Source: Clostridiales bacterium UBA4039 (lineage in GTDB: Bacteria > Bacillota > Clostridia > Lachnospirales > Vallitaleaceae). From it: a stretch of 57,879 bases of DNA. Every line of letters starts with the position of its first letter. Within the stretch, counting starts at the first letter, position 1. Shown here piece after piece: positions 9,264 to 16,844 of this stretch. The stretch spans positions 1-57,879 of the forward strand of contig DGAD01000033.1 of assembly GCA_002382805.1 (NCBI GenBank), written 5' to 3'. The notes below the pieces were generated by a model that did not search any database, was not told the DNA's origin, and worked only from the letters and a program-made list of their open reading frames with translations. The position numbers were made by a program, and so were the translations under genes.

Positions 9264-9987
9264 TGAGGATTTGAACTCAGGTGTGGATAGCATGATGAAT
9301 GCGTATTACAAATTGGTTGGAGAAGCTCATGTTAAAAATATCCTGGAAGATTTGGAAAGTGAAAAAGATGAAATAGACAAGGTCAAAATATCAAAGTCTA
9401 TGGACGATTGGTTTGAAAAGTTTATCCATACGAAAGAGAAGGAAAAGCAAAGAAAAAAGTGGTTGAAACAGATTAAGTTGTATTCAAGCAGAGTGGCAGT
9501 TTTCATATTGGTCCTGATAAGTATGTTTGCGGTAGTGACAATGTCTGTAGAGGCATTTAGGGTGAGAATATTAAATTATTTCATGGAAAAGAGCGAAAGC
9601 TATACAGAATTTAGAGTTGATGAAGTGGTAGACGGTCAAAGCACACCTCAGTTGGATATGGATCAATATTATTATCCGACATATTTACCTGCAGGCTATA
9701 CTTATGATAGTGCTCAGTCAGCCGGTAATGTGGCCATATTCAGATATAGTAATGGTGAAGATGTACTTATTTTCACACAAGGAAGCAACGGTTCGGCATA
9801 CCATATGGATACTGAAGATGCTGAAATGAATGAAGTGCCGATTGGAGCTATAAGTGGATATTTGATTGTTAAGAATGATGGAATCATATTATTCTGGAAC
9901 GATGATAACACGGATTTTATGATCAACGGAAACATAAAACCAAACGAATTGATTAAGATAGCAGAGAGTCTTGAAAAAAATAAATAA
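9250..9987 (+). CDS. DUF4367 membrane protein, putative anti-sigma factor
   Basis: Single-pass membrane protein of about 245 residues. The cytoplasmic N-terminus (1-78) is charged and helical, a transmembrane segment spans about 79-100 (VAVFILVLISMFAVV), and the extracellular part holds a DUF4367 domain (about 125-240, YYPTYLPAGYTYDSAQ...). The gene overlaps the sigma gene by 14 bp. I chose ATG 9250 over GTG 9241 because GGGAGG lies 7 nt before it and would overlap the GTG. By family analogy the N-terminus holds the sigma factor and the outer domain senses a surface signal. The ligand is unknown. Confidence 0.8.
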   Translation: MNMRDEDLNSGVDSMMNAYYKLVGEAHVKNILEDLESEKDEIDKVKISKSMDDWFEKFIHTKEKEKQRKKWLKQIKLYSSRVAVFILVLISMFAVVTMSVEAFRVRILNYFMEKSESYTEFRVDEVVDGQSTPQLDMDQYYYPTYLPAGYTYDSAQSAGNVAIFRYSNGEDVLIFTQGSNGSAYHMDTEDAEMNEVPIGAISGYLIVKNDGIILFWNDDNTDFMINGNIKPNELIKIAESLEKNK

Positions 9988-10010
9988 AAAACTTTTAAAA
10001 AAAGTGTAAC

Positions 10011-10056
10011 AAATCACCTTACTTCATTGTTATATATAGTGAAGGGAGGTGATTTT
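10011..10056 (+). promoter_or_regulatory. hairpin that sequesters the ribosome binding site of the next gene
   Basis: AAATCACCTTACTTCA (10011-10026) is complementary to TGAAGGGAGGTGATTT (10040/41-10056) except for a two-base bulge. The right arm contains the GAAGGGAGG ribosome site of the gene starting at 10058. A folded transcript would hide the site, so translation of the exported protein may be controlled. The left arm begins just after TGTAAC, a plausible ECF -35, so part of the repeat may alternatively be promoter DNA with TATATATA as -10. Confidence 0.6.
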
Positions 10057-10057
10057 T

Positions 10058-10501
10058 ATGTTTAGAAGAGTCTATAAATTGATCGCAGGATTTCTGGTAA
10101 TCATGATTTTTTGTTCAAGTAGCTGGACAGCCGTTCAGGCAAAGACAACGAATTCAAAGAACGATGAGTCAAATGTTATTGAAGTTAGGTTTACTAATAT
10201 CTATTCATTCATCAATGACTTTGAAATCTCAGATAGCGGAAAATCAACATTTACCAGTGCTGTGACGGCAAGGAATGTTGATGAAGTATCAATAACTTGT
10301 GACTTGCAACAATATTCAAACGGTAAGTGGACAACAATAAAAAGCTGGTCGAGTGAATATTCCAGTACAGAATTTGTTTTCTCAAAGAGTTGGTATGTAA
10401 CCAGTGGATATTCATACAGGCTGAAATCCTATGCTTATGTATATAAGAATGGAATAATGATTGAAAGTGACAGTTATACCAGTAATAATATTTACTACTA
10501 A
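10058..10501 (+). CDS. small exported protein of unknown function
   Basis: The protein has 147 residues. A signal peptide is clear: MFRRVYKL, then a hydrophobic core GFLVIMIFCSSSW, and likely cleavage near AVQA-KTT. The mature part (~115 residues) is rich in Tyr, Ser, Thr and beta-branched residues (VEVRFTNIYSF, WTTIKSWSSEYSST, YRLKSYAYVYKNG), so it is probably a small beta-sandwich. I do not recognise a named family with confidence; similar short secreted clostridial proteins exist. The start is ATG 10058, because the upstream in-frame GTG belongs to the ribosome site. Position directly after the sigma/anti-sigma pair suggests it is part of that regulon. Confidence 0.72.
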   Translation: MFRRVYKLIAGFLVIMIFCSSSWTAVQAKTTNSKNDESNVIEVRFTNIYSFINDFEISDSGKSTFTSAVTARNVDEVSITCDLQQYSNGKWTTIKSWSSEYSSTEFVFSKSWYVTSGYSYRLKSYAYVYKNGIMIESDSYTSNNIYY

Positions 10502-10514
10502 TATTGAGTTGAAA

Positions 10515-10532
10515 AATGATATTGATATCATT
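10515..10532. repeat. 18-bp palindrome in a 166-bp gap
   Basis: AATGATAT-TG-ATATCATT is a perfect palindrome with a 2-nt centre, 14 bp after the preceding stop. It may be an operator or a weak hairpin. Nothing else was found in 10502-10667 apart from the AGAAAGAGGTAG ribosome site of the next gene. Confidence 0.5.
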
Positions 10533-10667
10533 AATATGAGCATTAAAAATTAGTGATAATTCAATTAATTATTAGGAGACTTTGCAAAATTAGTATCAAG
10601 CAGATGTGGACACAGGAAAGTGGTAGGTAATAACTATAAATAAAGAATTAAGAAAGAGGTAGAATAT

Positions 10668-11756
10668 ATGAAAAAAATTATTACGCTAGTATTAATGTTA
10701 ATTGTTACATTGAACTCTACTATTTTGATATACGCAAAATCAGATGAGAGATACATAAACGAACAAATATTTATGAAGGTAGATGAAATATCATCTATTA
10801 ATTCATTTGAAGATTGGAAGGGTATGAAGGTTAAACTAAAGTATATTTTACATGACGAACAAGGACGGGAAAAAGCCTTATACATAAAAATATATGATAA
10901 ATTTTCTGATTCAAGTGGATATTTAATATTCGACATTGATAATAATGATTTATTAGAGTTTTCGATGGGTAAATCACCTTTTGATACTGCGTTAGACACA
11001 ATTGTTAAAGAAGGAAAAATAAAAAAAAGAAACCTAACACTTATATACGGAGAAAATATGACGTATATTGCAAAAGACGATAAGGTCGAAATTAATTTAT
11101 TAAATATCGAAGTTGATGAGAAAAAGAGTGACGAGAAAATAGAAAAAGTTGAGGAATTTATTGAAGAACCCTCTGAATTTATTATTACACCTAAATCATA
11201 TGATACTAATGAAGTAATTGTTAGTGGTGTGAGCGATTATAATGTTCTTGATGCTTGTGGTTCGAATGCAGGTAGAATTATTGTTGATTATTGGGAATCT
11301 CATGGTTATCCATCACTGATACCGACAGGTAAAAGTGCCAGCTGGGTTAATACACAACTATATAATTATATGGATTCTTGGGAAGTTCCATTTATCGGTC
11401 AACATGCTACATGGCCATCTGACTTTAGAACTGGACTTGATAATTATTTAAATGATTACTCAACCTCAAGTGTAAGCTTTTTAGTAGCAATGTCTAAGGA
11501 TTTAAATGGTGTTTTGGATTATTCAGATTTAAAAACAGAAGTTGATGCTGACAGACCTGGTGTTATATTGTATAATGATCCTAATGATTATGGATTGCAT
11601 TATGTGAATTTTGTTGGTTATAGTACAGATACATCAAATGATTACTATATTATTAAAGATGGATGGTCATCTACACCTGAATATGTATATAAAAATGTTG
11701 ATACAGATAATACTAATGGCATTTTTTGGAAACAATATCTTGTTATTCCATATTAA
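10668..11756 (+). CDS. exported C39-like (papain-fold) cysteine peptidase homologue
   Basis: The protein has 362 residues, with an N-terminal signal sequence (KKIITLVLMLIVTLNSTILIYA). Residues 25-150 look like a beta-rich pro- or inhibitor-like region, and a charged linker follows (KKSDEKIEKVEEFIEEPSEF). The C-terminal half is a papain-like fold. Candidate catalytic residues are C197 (DACGSNAGRIIVDYW, the helix-capping Cys of C39/C70-like enzymes), H311 (YGLHYVNFVGY) and D331 (IIKDGW). ATG 10668 follows AAAGAGG. A small membrane protein gene abuts its stop. The role could be bacteriocin processing, cell-surface proteolysis or self-maturation; the substrate is unknown. Confidence 0.75.
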   Translation: MKKIITLVLMLIVTLNSTILIYAKSDERYINEQIFMKVDEISSINSFEDWKGMKVKLKYILHDEQGREKALYIKIYDKFSDSSGYLIFDIDNNDLLEFSMGKSPFDTALDTIVKEGKIKKRNLTLIYGENMTYIAKDDKVEINLLNIEVDEKKSDEKIEKVEEFIEEPSEFIITPKSYDTNEVIVSGVSDYNVLDACGSNAGRIIVDYWESHGYPSLIPTGKSASWVNTQLYNYMDSWEVPFIGQHATWPSDFRTGLDNYLNDYSTSSVSFLVAMSKDLNGVLDYSDLKTEVDADRPGVILYNDPNDYGLHYVNFVGYSTDTSNDYYIIKDGWSSTPEYVYKNVDTDNTNGIFWKQYLVIPY

Positions 11757-11768
11757 ATGGAGATGAAA

Positions 11769-12257
11769 ATGAAGAAATATTATGTGAAATGTATCATAAT
11801 TGCCTTTATAATATTTATGCTGTTCTGTCTATTTGTATTGATTAGTAATAGCCCAAAGTTGATTGCTTATAGGAATGAGCTTGTTCGTGTTGATTCAATA
11901 TATCATTCTCCACCAGGATTAGGGGCACCACATACTACAGTTATAGGACAAAATAGATATGGTGATGAAATGGGTATTTGGATACAAGACAACTATATTT
12001 ACAACCGTAAAATGATTTATAAGGAGTATCTGAATAATGGTATTTCTAGGGAAGAAGTATTTGACATTTTAAATGAAGAAGAGCTTAATAATACTTCTGA
12101 ATTACCAATAATATGTTTTATTTCTTCTGATGGTAAGTATATGAATGAAAATTCTTTGTATTGGATTGTACCGGATGCGCAAAATAGCTTTAATGAAGAA
12201 TATCTAATTGTCAACTTTTATACGGGTGAGATTGTAGATGTTAGAAAGCGGAATTAG
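11769..12257 (+). CDS. small membrane-anchored protein, possible PepSY-like C-terminus
   Basis: The protein has about 162 residues. Residues 5-28 form one transmembrane segment (CIIIAFIIFMLFCLFVLI), with the rest predicted outside the cell. The C-terminal 40 residues (SLYWIVPDAQ...YLIVNFYTGEIVDVRK) resemble a PepSY-type beta hairpin; this is only a resemblance. The frame opens directly after the peptidase stop with three in-frame ATGs. I prefer ATG 11769 because GGAG at 11759-11762 is 6 nt upstream. Coupled position suggests a partner or inhibitor of the peptidase. Confidence 0.62.
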   Translation: MKKYYVKCIIIAFIIFMLFCLFVLISNSPKLIAYRNELVRVDSIYHSPPGLGAPHTTVIGQNRYGDEMGIWIQDNYIYNRKMIYKEYLNNGISREEVFDILNEEELNNTSELPIICFISSDGKYMNENSLYWIVPDAQNSFNEEYLIVNFYTGEIVDVRKRN

Positions 12258-12297
12258 TTCCTTTAATGAATTGACGCAGTATATTATTTTTTAAATT

Positions 12298-12397
12298 CCC
12301 TGACACAGTCAGGGGCAAGCTACCTAGAAGTTAAACTTTTCATTCTGAAAAGTGCTTCTAGTCCCTTGCTTCGCAAGAAAAAATCAAAAGAATTTTG
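12298..12397. repeat. cluster of four hairpins, candidate origin of transfer
   Basis: Stems in order: CCCTGAC/GTCAGGG (12298-12314, 3-nt loop); CTAGAAG/CTTCTAG with inner ACTTTTC/GAAAAGT (12324-12361); CTTGC/GCAAG (12365-12377); CAAAA/TTTTG (12385-12397). Only the last lies in an A-rich tract, so they are not a normal terminator series. Inverted repeats near MobC/relaxase genes are typical of oriT. A nic site cannot be assigned by eye. Confidence 0.45.
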
Positions 12398-12434
12398 TCA
12401 TCAAAAAAAAAATGAATAAATAGTTTTTCACAAA

Positions 12435-12469
12435 CCCTCTATTCGGCGTCTGAGTAGGGGGCTTTTTTT
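12435..12469 (+). terminator. terminator-like hairpin, member 1 of a related pair
   Basis: CCCTCTA (12435-12441) pairs with TAGGGGG (12455-12461) through seven pairs, one of them G-U. A CTTTTTTTG run follows. It would terminate transcription from the peptidase/membrane-protein genes. Confidence 0.65.
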
Positions 12470-12596
12470 GTTTTATATAAAAAAGCGCGTCACTCACTCT
12501 CTGAAATCGGCTTAAAACATGAGAAGACTAATGTCATTTTATAAATGAAATACAAAAAGAAATGAATAGAAATATTACAGTTTCATTACAAAATGG

Positions 12597-12653
12597 CAAA
12601 AAGTTCGACCACCTACCCCTATTTTTCGGCTTATAAGTAGGGGGAACTTTTTG
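12597..12653. repeat. long two-part hairpin upstream of the mobilisation genes
   Basis: The outer arms CAAAAAGTTC (12597-12606) and GAACTTTTTG (12644-12653) are perfectly complementary. An inner CCCCTA/TAGGGG stem (12616-12621 with 12638-12643) stacks inside. The loop shares a TTTTCGGC...GTAGGGGG core with the hairpin at 12435. It could terminate in both directions or be part of oriT. Confidence 0.55.
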
Positions 12654-12689
12654 TAACCGATCAATTAGCAAAATAAGGAGTGTGATGAC

Positions 12690-13091
12690 ATGAGATTTTT
12701 AAACACGGAACATGAGAACAAGTTAATGAATTTAATTCAAAGGGATGGGACACATCCCAAGGATAAAGAAAGAATTTCTCTTTTCTATATCCTGTCAGGT
12801 AATGCGGATCTGTTTGCAAAATCTGACTCGATCTATGATTTTCGAAATCACCAGATTGAATCAGATTGTTTGTTAGACGGCAGAGTTGACTTTTGTAGTA
12901 GCTCCAGAGCATTGATTAGGCTTGCCTATAATCTGTACAACGGTTACCAAGATGATATGACGACCCCATTAGATATACTATCCGGTTTAGATGCTGATAA
13001 TTATCTACTGGCAATGGAAAGTCTTGATATTCGATTGGCCTATTTAAAGCAAGTGCAGTCGTCACTAAACGATGAAGAACTGGAATTATGA
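12690..13091 (+). CDS. DUF6075 family protein
   Basis: Cytoplasmic protein of 133 residues (MRFLNTEHENKLMNLIQRDG...). It resembles the DUF6075 proteins that sit beside mobilisation genes in Firmicutes elements. It is mostly helical, with no catalytic motif. ATG 12690 is preceded by AAATAAGGAG. It is the first gene of a tight mobilisation operon, 16 bp before MobC. Its function is unknown; association with relaxosome or element maintenance is inferred from position only. Confidence 0.7.
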   Translation: MRFLNTEHENKLMNLIQRDGTHPKDKERISLFYILSGNADLFAKSDSIYDFRNHQIESDCLLDGRVDFCSSSRALIRLAYNLYNGYQDDMTTPLDILSGLDADNYLLAMESLDIRLAYLKQVQSSLNDEELEL

Positions 13092-13107
13092 AAGGATGGT
13101 GTAGCTT

Positions 13108-13410
13108 ATGAGAGATGAATTTATTGGATTTAAAGTAACTCATCAGGAAAATGAACGAATAAGAAAAAAGGCAGATAAGGCGCATCTAAAGCTATCTGAA
13201 TATGTTCGAATATCTGCACTGGAAAAAGATATCAAGGTCATTGATGGGTTACGTGAGATGATTACAGAACTGAATGCCATTGGTAACAACCTGAATCAGC
13301 TGACCGTTATGCTTCGAGTGGGGCATATTCATAATCCTAATCTTGAGCACATCAAGAAGCAGTTTATAGAGTTTGTAGATGCTGCTAAGTCTGCTTTGGA
13401 AGGTAAGTGA
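13108..13410 (+). CDS. mobC: relaxosome accessory protein MobC
   Basis: Small DNA-binding protein of 100 residues. The N-terminus (FIGFKVTHQENERIRKKADK) is ribbon-helix-helix-like. The C-terminal MobC motif is visible as ELNAIGNNLNQLTVMLRVG (about 68-88). MobC proteins melt or bend oriT so that the relaxase can nick. ATG 13108 follows AAAGGATGG. The relaxase start lies 4 bp after its stop, so the two are co-translated. Confidence 0.85.
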   Translation: MRDEFIGFKVTHQENERIRKKADKAHLKLSEYVRISALEKDIKVIDGLREMITELNAIGNNLNQLTVMLRVGHIHNPNLEHIKKQFIEFVDAAKSALEGK

Positions 13411-13414
13411 CCAA

Positions 13415-14509
13415 ATGGCAATTATTAAGATGCAAAGTGTAAAGGCAGGTAAGCCATACGGACTAAAAGCGGTTCTGGATTATATCCAGAACCCTGATAA
13501 AACTGAAAATGGACAGTTGATCTCAGCGAAAGATTGCTTGTTGGAAAGTGCCTATCAGCAAATGCACCTGGTAAAGCAAGAATATCAGCAGACGCAAGGC
13601 CGACAGTATGTCCATATCATTCAATCATTTAGTTTGTCAGATGATTTGACCGGTGAGACAGCCCATGAAATAGGGCAAAAGCTGTTGGCAACATTTGAGG
13701 GCTTTCAGGGTGTAGTAGCAACCCATACGGATTGGCAGCATATCCATAATCACATAATACTGAATTCAGTAAACTATAAGACCGGTCTTAAATGGCAGCA
13801 GTCAAAGAAAGACCTTCAGTTGTTGAAGGATAAATCCGATCAGCTGTGTCGTGACTATGGTTTGTCGGTCATAGAAAAAGGTAACGGATGGAAAAGCTAT
13901 GGTGAAAATCGAGCCGATCTTTCTGGCGACAGTTGGAAGAGAATTTTAGCTGAAACGGTTGCTGAAGCTATTGGAAAAAGTAATACCCGAGAGGAATTCA
14001 TCCATTATCTCAATAACAAAGGTATTGAAGCTAACTTCCTCTCAAACAAGGTCTTGTTTGTTATGGGTGACGGCAAAAAATGTGGCAGTGACAAGTTATT
14101 GGCTTATGGTGACTTTACAAAAAAAAATATGAATAATGTCATTCAATATAATGACTTGACCTTCAGGGATGCTCTTAATAATCCAAGACTGATGTATGAG
14201 GCGGTACAACTTGCGGCTGATTTACTGGACTATGAGGATAAGAGTGATCTTGAAAGAAAGTACCTTCATCATAATCCACTATCAGCACTTGAAGGTGAAG
14301 CACTGAAAAAAGCCATCAAAGAACTGAAAAAAGGTGGTGTTTATACACCAAACAAAACAATACCGGACAATCATAAGACCAACAAACAACCCTATTTACT
14401 AATGACCATAGAAACCACATTGGAGGTGTTGCTAGAAGAAAAAAGCCGCGAAAGGCAGTATGAATTGTTAAGACAGCAATATATCGATGAAGAAGAACTA
14501 GAAATGTAG
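13415..14509 (+). CDS. relaxase/mobilisation nuclease (MobA/VirD2 type)
   Basis: The protein has 364 residues. It would nick oriT and pilot the strand during transfer. MAIIKMQSVKAGKPYGLKAVLDYI is the typical N-terminus; Tyr within the first 30 residues is the candidate nucleophile. The metal-binding histidines are in THTDWQHIHNHIILNSV, the HxxxxHxHxH pattern of Pfam Relaxase. The C-terminus is short and charged with no primase or helicase domain, as in MobP-type relaxases of mobilisable transposons. The start was trimmed by 12 codons to ATG 13415, with GGAAGG upstream overlapping the mobC stop region. Confidence 0.88.
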   Translation: MAIIKMQSVKAGKPYGLKAVLDYIQNPDKTENGQLISAKDCLLESAYQQMHLVKQEYQQTQGRQYVHIIQSFSLSDDLTGETAHEIGQKLLATFEGFQGVVATHTDWQHIHNHIILNSVNYKTGLKWQQSKKDLQLLKDKSDQLCRDYGLSVIEKGNGWKSYGENRADLSGDSWKRILAETVAEAIGKSNTREEFIHYLNNKGIEANFLSNKVLFVMGDGKKCGSDKLLAYGDFTKKNMNNVIQYNDLTFRDALNNPRLMYEAVQLAADLLDYEDKSDLERKYLHHNPLSALEGEALKKAIKELKKGGVYTPNKTIPDNHKTNKQPYLLMTIETTLEVLLEEKSRERQYELLRQQYIDEEELEM

Positions 14510-14525
14510 GAAAGGAGGTCGCAAG

Positions 14526-14771
14526 ATGGAGCAATTAGATAATCAACAACCTATTAAAACTAAAGATAACGAAGGATCAACAAAGCAAAGTGAAATTAAG
14601 ATTGAAAATAATCTCTATCTTGTGACTTCACATTATTCAGGGACTAAAACCCTTGAAGAATCAATGCTTCAGGCCATTAATCGTGAAGTATTGAATTCTG
14701 AAACTCATAAAACAGATGAAAAACCGTCCCGTAAAGGTTATAATGGTAATAGCAATATTTACAGTCGCTGA
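14526..14771 (+). CDS. TnpW-like transposon protein
   Basis: The protein has 81 residues. A low-complexity hydrophilic N-terminus precedes a conserved-looking core, NNLYLVTSHYSGTKTLEESM, which matches the TnpW proteins encoded just upstream of TnpX in Tn4451-type elements. The gene has a strong AGGAGG site (14513-14518) and is followed 23 bp later by the recombinase. The function of TnpW is not established. Confidence 0.75.
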   Translation: MEQLDNQQPIKTKDNEGSTKQSEIKIENNLYLVTSHYSGTKTLEESMLQAINREVLNSETHKTDEKPSRKGYNGNSNIYSR

Positions 14772-14794
14772 TATTGCTGTTGGAAAGGACATAT

Positions 14795-16408
14795 ATGCAA
14801 GTAGAATATAGAAATTTACAACAAGACTATGCAGCGGCAGTTTATTGTAGGTTATCCAGAGACGACGGGACGGAAAGCGAAAGCAATAGTATTCAGACAC
14901 AGAAGCAAATGTTAAGAAGATATGCCAGTGAAAATGGCTTTGCTATCTATGATGAGTATGTAGATGACGGTTACAGTGGTACAACCTTTGAAAGACCGGA
15001 ATTTAAGCGTATGATACATGATATAGAGCAAGGGCGCATTAATGTCATACTAACCAAGGATTTATCAAGGCTTGGTAGAAATAATGCACTGATAGCTCAT
15101 TACACGGAAATCTTCTTTCCTGAAAATGATGTAAGGTACATTGCTGTCAACGACGGTATTGATACCTTCTGTGGCGACAATGAGATTATGCCCTTTAAAA
15201 GCATTGTGAATGAGTACTATGCCAAGGATATCTCCAAGAAGATACGCTCTTCTTTTGTGACTAAATCACAGAACGGAGAATTCATTGGTAGTAAACCACC
15301 CTATGGTTACCAGAAAGACCCAAATAATAAAAATCGACTGATTCCAGATGAAATTACTTCTGTTCATACTAAAGCAATCTTTGAAATGATTGTATCAGGT
15401 CATAGTCCTTATTCAGTAACCAAGTATTTCTTAAAGAATAAGGTATTAAAGCCAAGATGCTATGATGATATCAAAGAAGGCAGAAAGACTCTTGAGGTAC
15501 TGGATAATCCCTATAAGTGGCATGAATCCAGTGTGGTAAAGATTGTCAAGAATCCGGTCTATTTAGGTCATATGGTCAATCACAAAAACGTCACTCGGTC
15601 CTACAAGATTAAGAAACGAATTGATATACCCATTGAAAACCAAATCGTTGTTGAGAATACTCATGAACCACTGGTTGATAATTCTACTTTTGAAATAGCT
15701 AATAAAATGGTGAGGGTCAAAAAGAAGAAAGATAAAACCGGTCAGGTACATATATTCACAGGATTACTTAAATGTGGAGATTGTGGGAAAAGTATGGCCT
15801 ACACCAATCCAAGGTCAGTGAAGAATCCGCATGCCTTCTACGCTTGTGCCAATGCAAAAAGGAATGGCAAAGATGCCTGTACCTATCATTACACAAGATA
15901 TGATCACTTGTATGAGCTAGTGTTGCAGGATATCAGGAAGCAAGTGAAATTAGCGAAGCTTGGTGATGAGGAGTTTATTCAGTATCTGACAAAAGCCAAT
16001 CAGCAAAGGCAAAATGCCAAGGTCAAGAAGATGACCATGGAAAGAGCCAAAAGTAATAAAAGGTTTGCGGAACTTGACCTAATCATCAAAAGGCTTTACG
16101 AAGACAACGTATTAGGGAAAATCTCTGATGAACGATTTATGATTTTGACTAAGAGTTATGAGAATGAGCAAAGTGATTTGAAGGAAACACTGGAAGCTCT
16201 TGATGAGCAACTGACTGAAATAGAGATTCAGAACCTGAATTCTTACCAGTTCACCAAGCTAATCAAGAAGTACACCGAAATCACAGAGCTAACAGCTCCA
16301 TTGCTCAAGGAACTCATAGACAAGATTGTCATTCATCAAGCAGAGACGATTAATGGGAAGCGTACACAAAGAATTGATATCTATTACAGATTCATCGGAA
16401 CGATATAG
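14795..16408 (+). CDS. large serine recombinase, TnpX-like
   Basis: Excision/integration enzyme of about 537 residues. The catalytic domain begins AAAVYCRLSRDDG with nucleophile S21, followed by LTKDLSRLGRN. The Recombinase domain (about 165-290) includes KPPYGYQKDPNN. A zinc ribbon (LKCGDCGKSM...CAN...C) and a long coiled coil (about 395-470) come next, with the family C-terminus LIDKIVIHQAE...IDIYYRFIG. ATG 14795 is preferred over TTG 14774 because GGAAAGGA is 5-6 nt upstream. All domains are intact, in contrast to the recombinase at 7053. It is likely the functional recombinase of the element. Confidence 0.9.
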   Translation: MQVEYRNLQQDYAAAVYCRLSRDDGTESESNSIQTQKQMLRRYASENGFAIYDEYVDDGYSGTTFERPEFKRMIHDIEQGRINVILTKDLSRLGRNNALIAHYTEIFFPENDVRYIAVNDGIDTFCGDNEIMPFKSIVNEYYAKDISKKIRSSFVTKSQNGEFIGSKPPYGYQKDPNNKNRLIPDEITSVHTKAIFEMIVSGHSPYSVTKYFLKNKVLKPRCYDDIKEGRKTLEVLDNPYKWHESSVVKIVKNPVYLGHMVNHKNVTRSYKIKKRIDIPIENQIVVENTHEPLVDNSTFEIANKMVRVKKKKDKTGQVHIFTGLLKCGDCGKSMAYTNPRSVKNPHAFYACANAKRNGKDACTYHYTRYDHLYELVLQDIRKQVKLAKLGDEEFIQYLTKANQQRQNAKVKKMTMERAKSNKRFAELDLIIKRLYEDNVLGKISDERFMILTKSYENEQSDLKETLEALDEQLTEIEIQNLNSYQFTKLIKKYTEITELTAPLLKELIDKIVIHQAETINGKRTQRIDIYYRFIGTI

Positions 16409-16434
16409 TGCCGTGAATCTGTCTCAATAAACCA

Positions 16435-16449
16435 TCCACCCATGTGGAG
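16435..16449. repeat. copy 2 of the 15-bp post-recombinase motif
   Basis: TCCACCCATGTGGAG differs from the copy at 8585-8599 at one base. It begins 27 bp after the TnpX-like stop, where a right attachment site is expected. Confidence 0.5.
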
Positions 16450-16503
16450 TGTATAGTATTGATGCCAAGGAAATAAAGAAGTGTGCTCGGAAAGGCTTGA
16501 TAT

Positions 16504-16560
16504 AAGGGACTTTGGGGAATTGGTGATATAAATCCAAGACTTCAAAATCCCTTCTTTTTT
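16504..16560 (+). terminator. terminator after the TnpX-like gene
   Basis: AAGGGA-C-TTTG (16504-16514) pairs with CAAAA-TCCCTT (16543-16553) with one mismatch, followed by CTTTTTT. The loop can pair further (TTGG with CCAA). Confidence 0.75.
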
Positions 16561-16844
16561 GCTATGAGTAAACATATCCAAACGGCTGATTTAATTGCGT
16601 ACAGAGCGATTTAGATATAGGTGCTTTACGAGTAGTCAAGATAGATAGCAGAGGTTCACGAGAATATGGAAAACTACAATGCGGTAACCCTTGATTTTAG
16701 TGAAGTTCAAGTGAATTTATGACTGCTTTTAGTTTCGGTAAAAATAGCGAAAATCAGCACAAAAAAGACAAAGGTATTGTTGTTTGATATATTTATTGAG
16801 AATGCGTTAAAAAACTTGTTATAGGAGTAAGAGATTACATATTA

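Larger units (their letters stand above)
12258..12689. other. 432-bp non-coding region packed with hairpins
   Basis: No convincing frame. It contains four consecutive small hairpins (12298-12397), a terminator-like hairpin (12435-12469) and a long hairpin (12597-12653), all directly upstream of the mobilisation genes. This is where an origin of transfer would be expected. Confidence 0.6.
12298..16449 (+). mobile_element. mobilisable transposon module, Tn4451-like
   Basis: A contiguous set of DUF6075, MobC, relaxase, TnpW-like and TnpX-like large serine recombinase genes follows the hairpin region. This gene content is that of integrative mobilisable elements of the Tn4451/4453 family: self-excision by the serine recombinase and transfer with help from another conjugative element (no coupling protein or secretion genes are present). 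The right boundary is set at the 15-bp motif after the recombinase. The left boundary is uncertain and may extend to about 8600, in which case the sigma/peptidase genes are cargo. Confidence 0.6.
16409..16844. other. non-coding right flank of the element
   Basis: Contains the second 15-bp motif (16435-16449) and a long hairpin terminator (16504-16560). About 280 bp follow in which I see only stop-ridden frames, then an AraC remnant at 16845. Together with the remnant, the gap to the next intact gene is 686 bp. Confidence 0.6.

Noticed and set aside
10571..10600. GAGACTTTGCAAAATTAG-like sequence resembling an IS6-family end
   Set aside because: Only a partial match, with no second copy, no transposase and no target duplication nearby.
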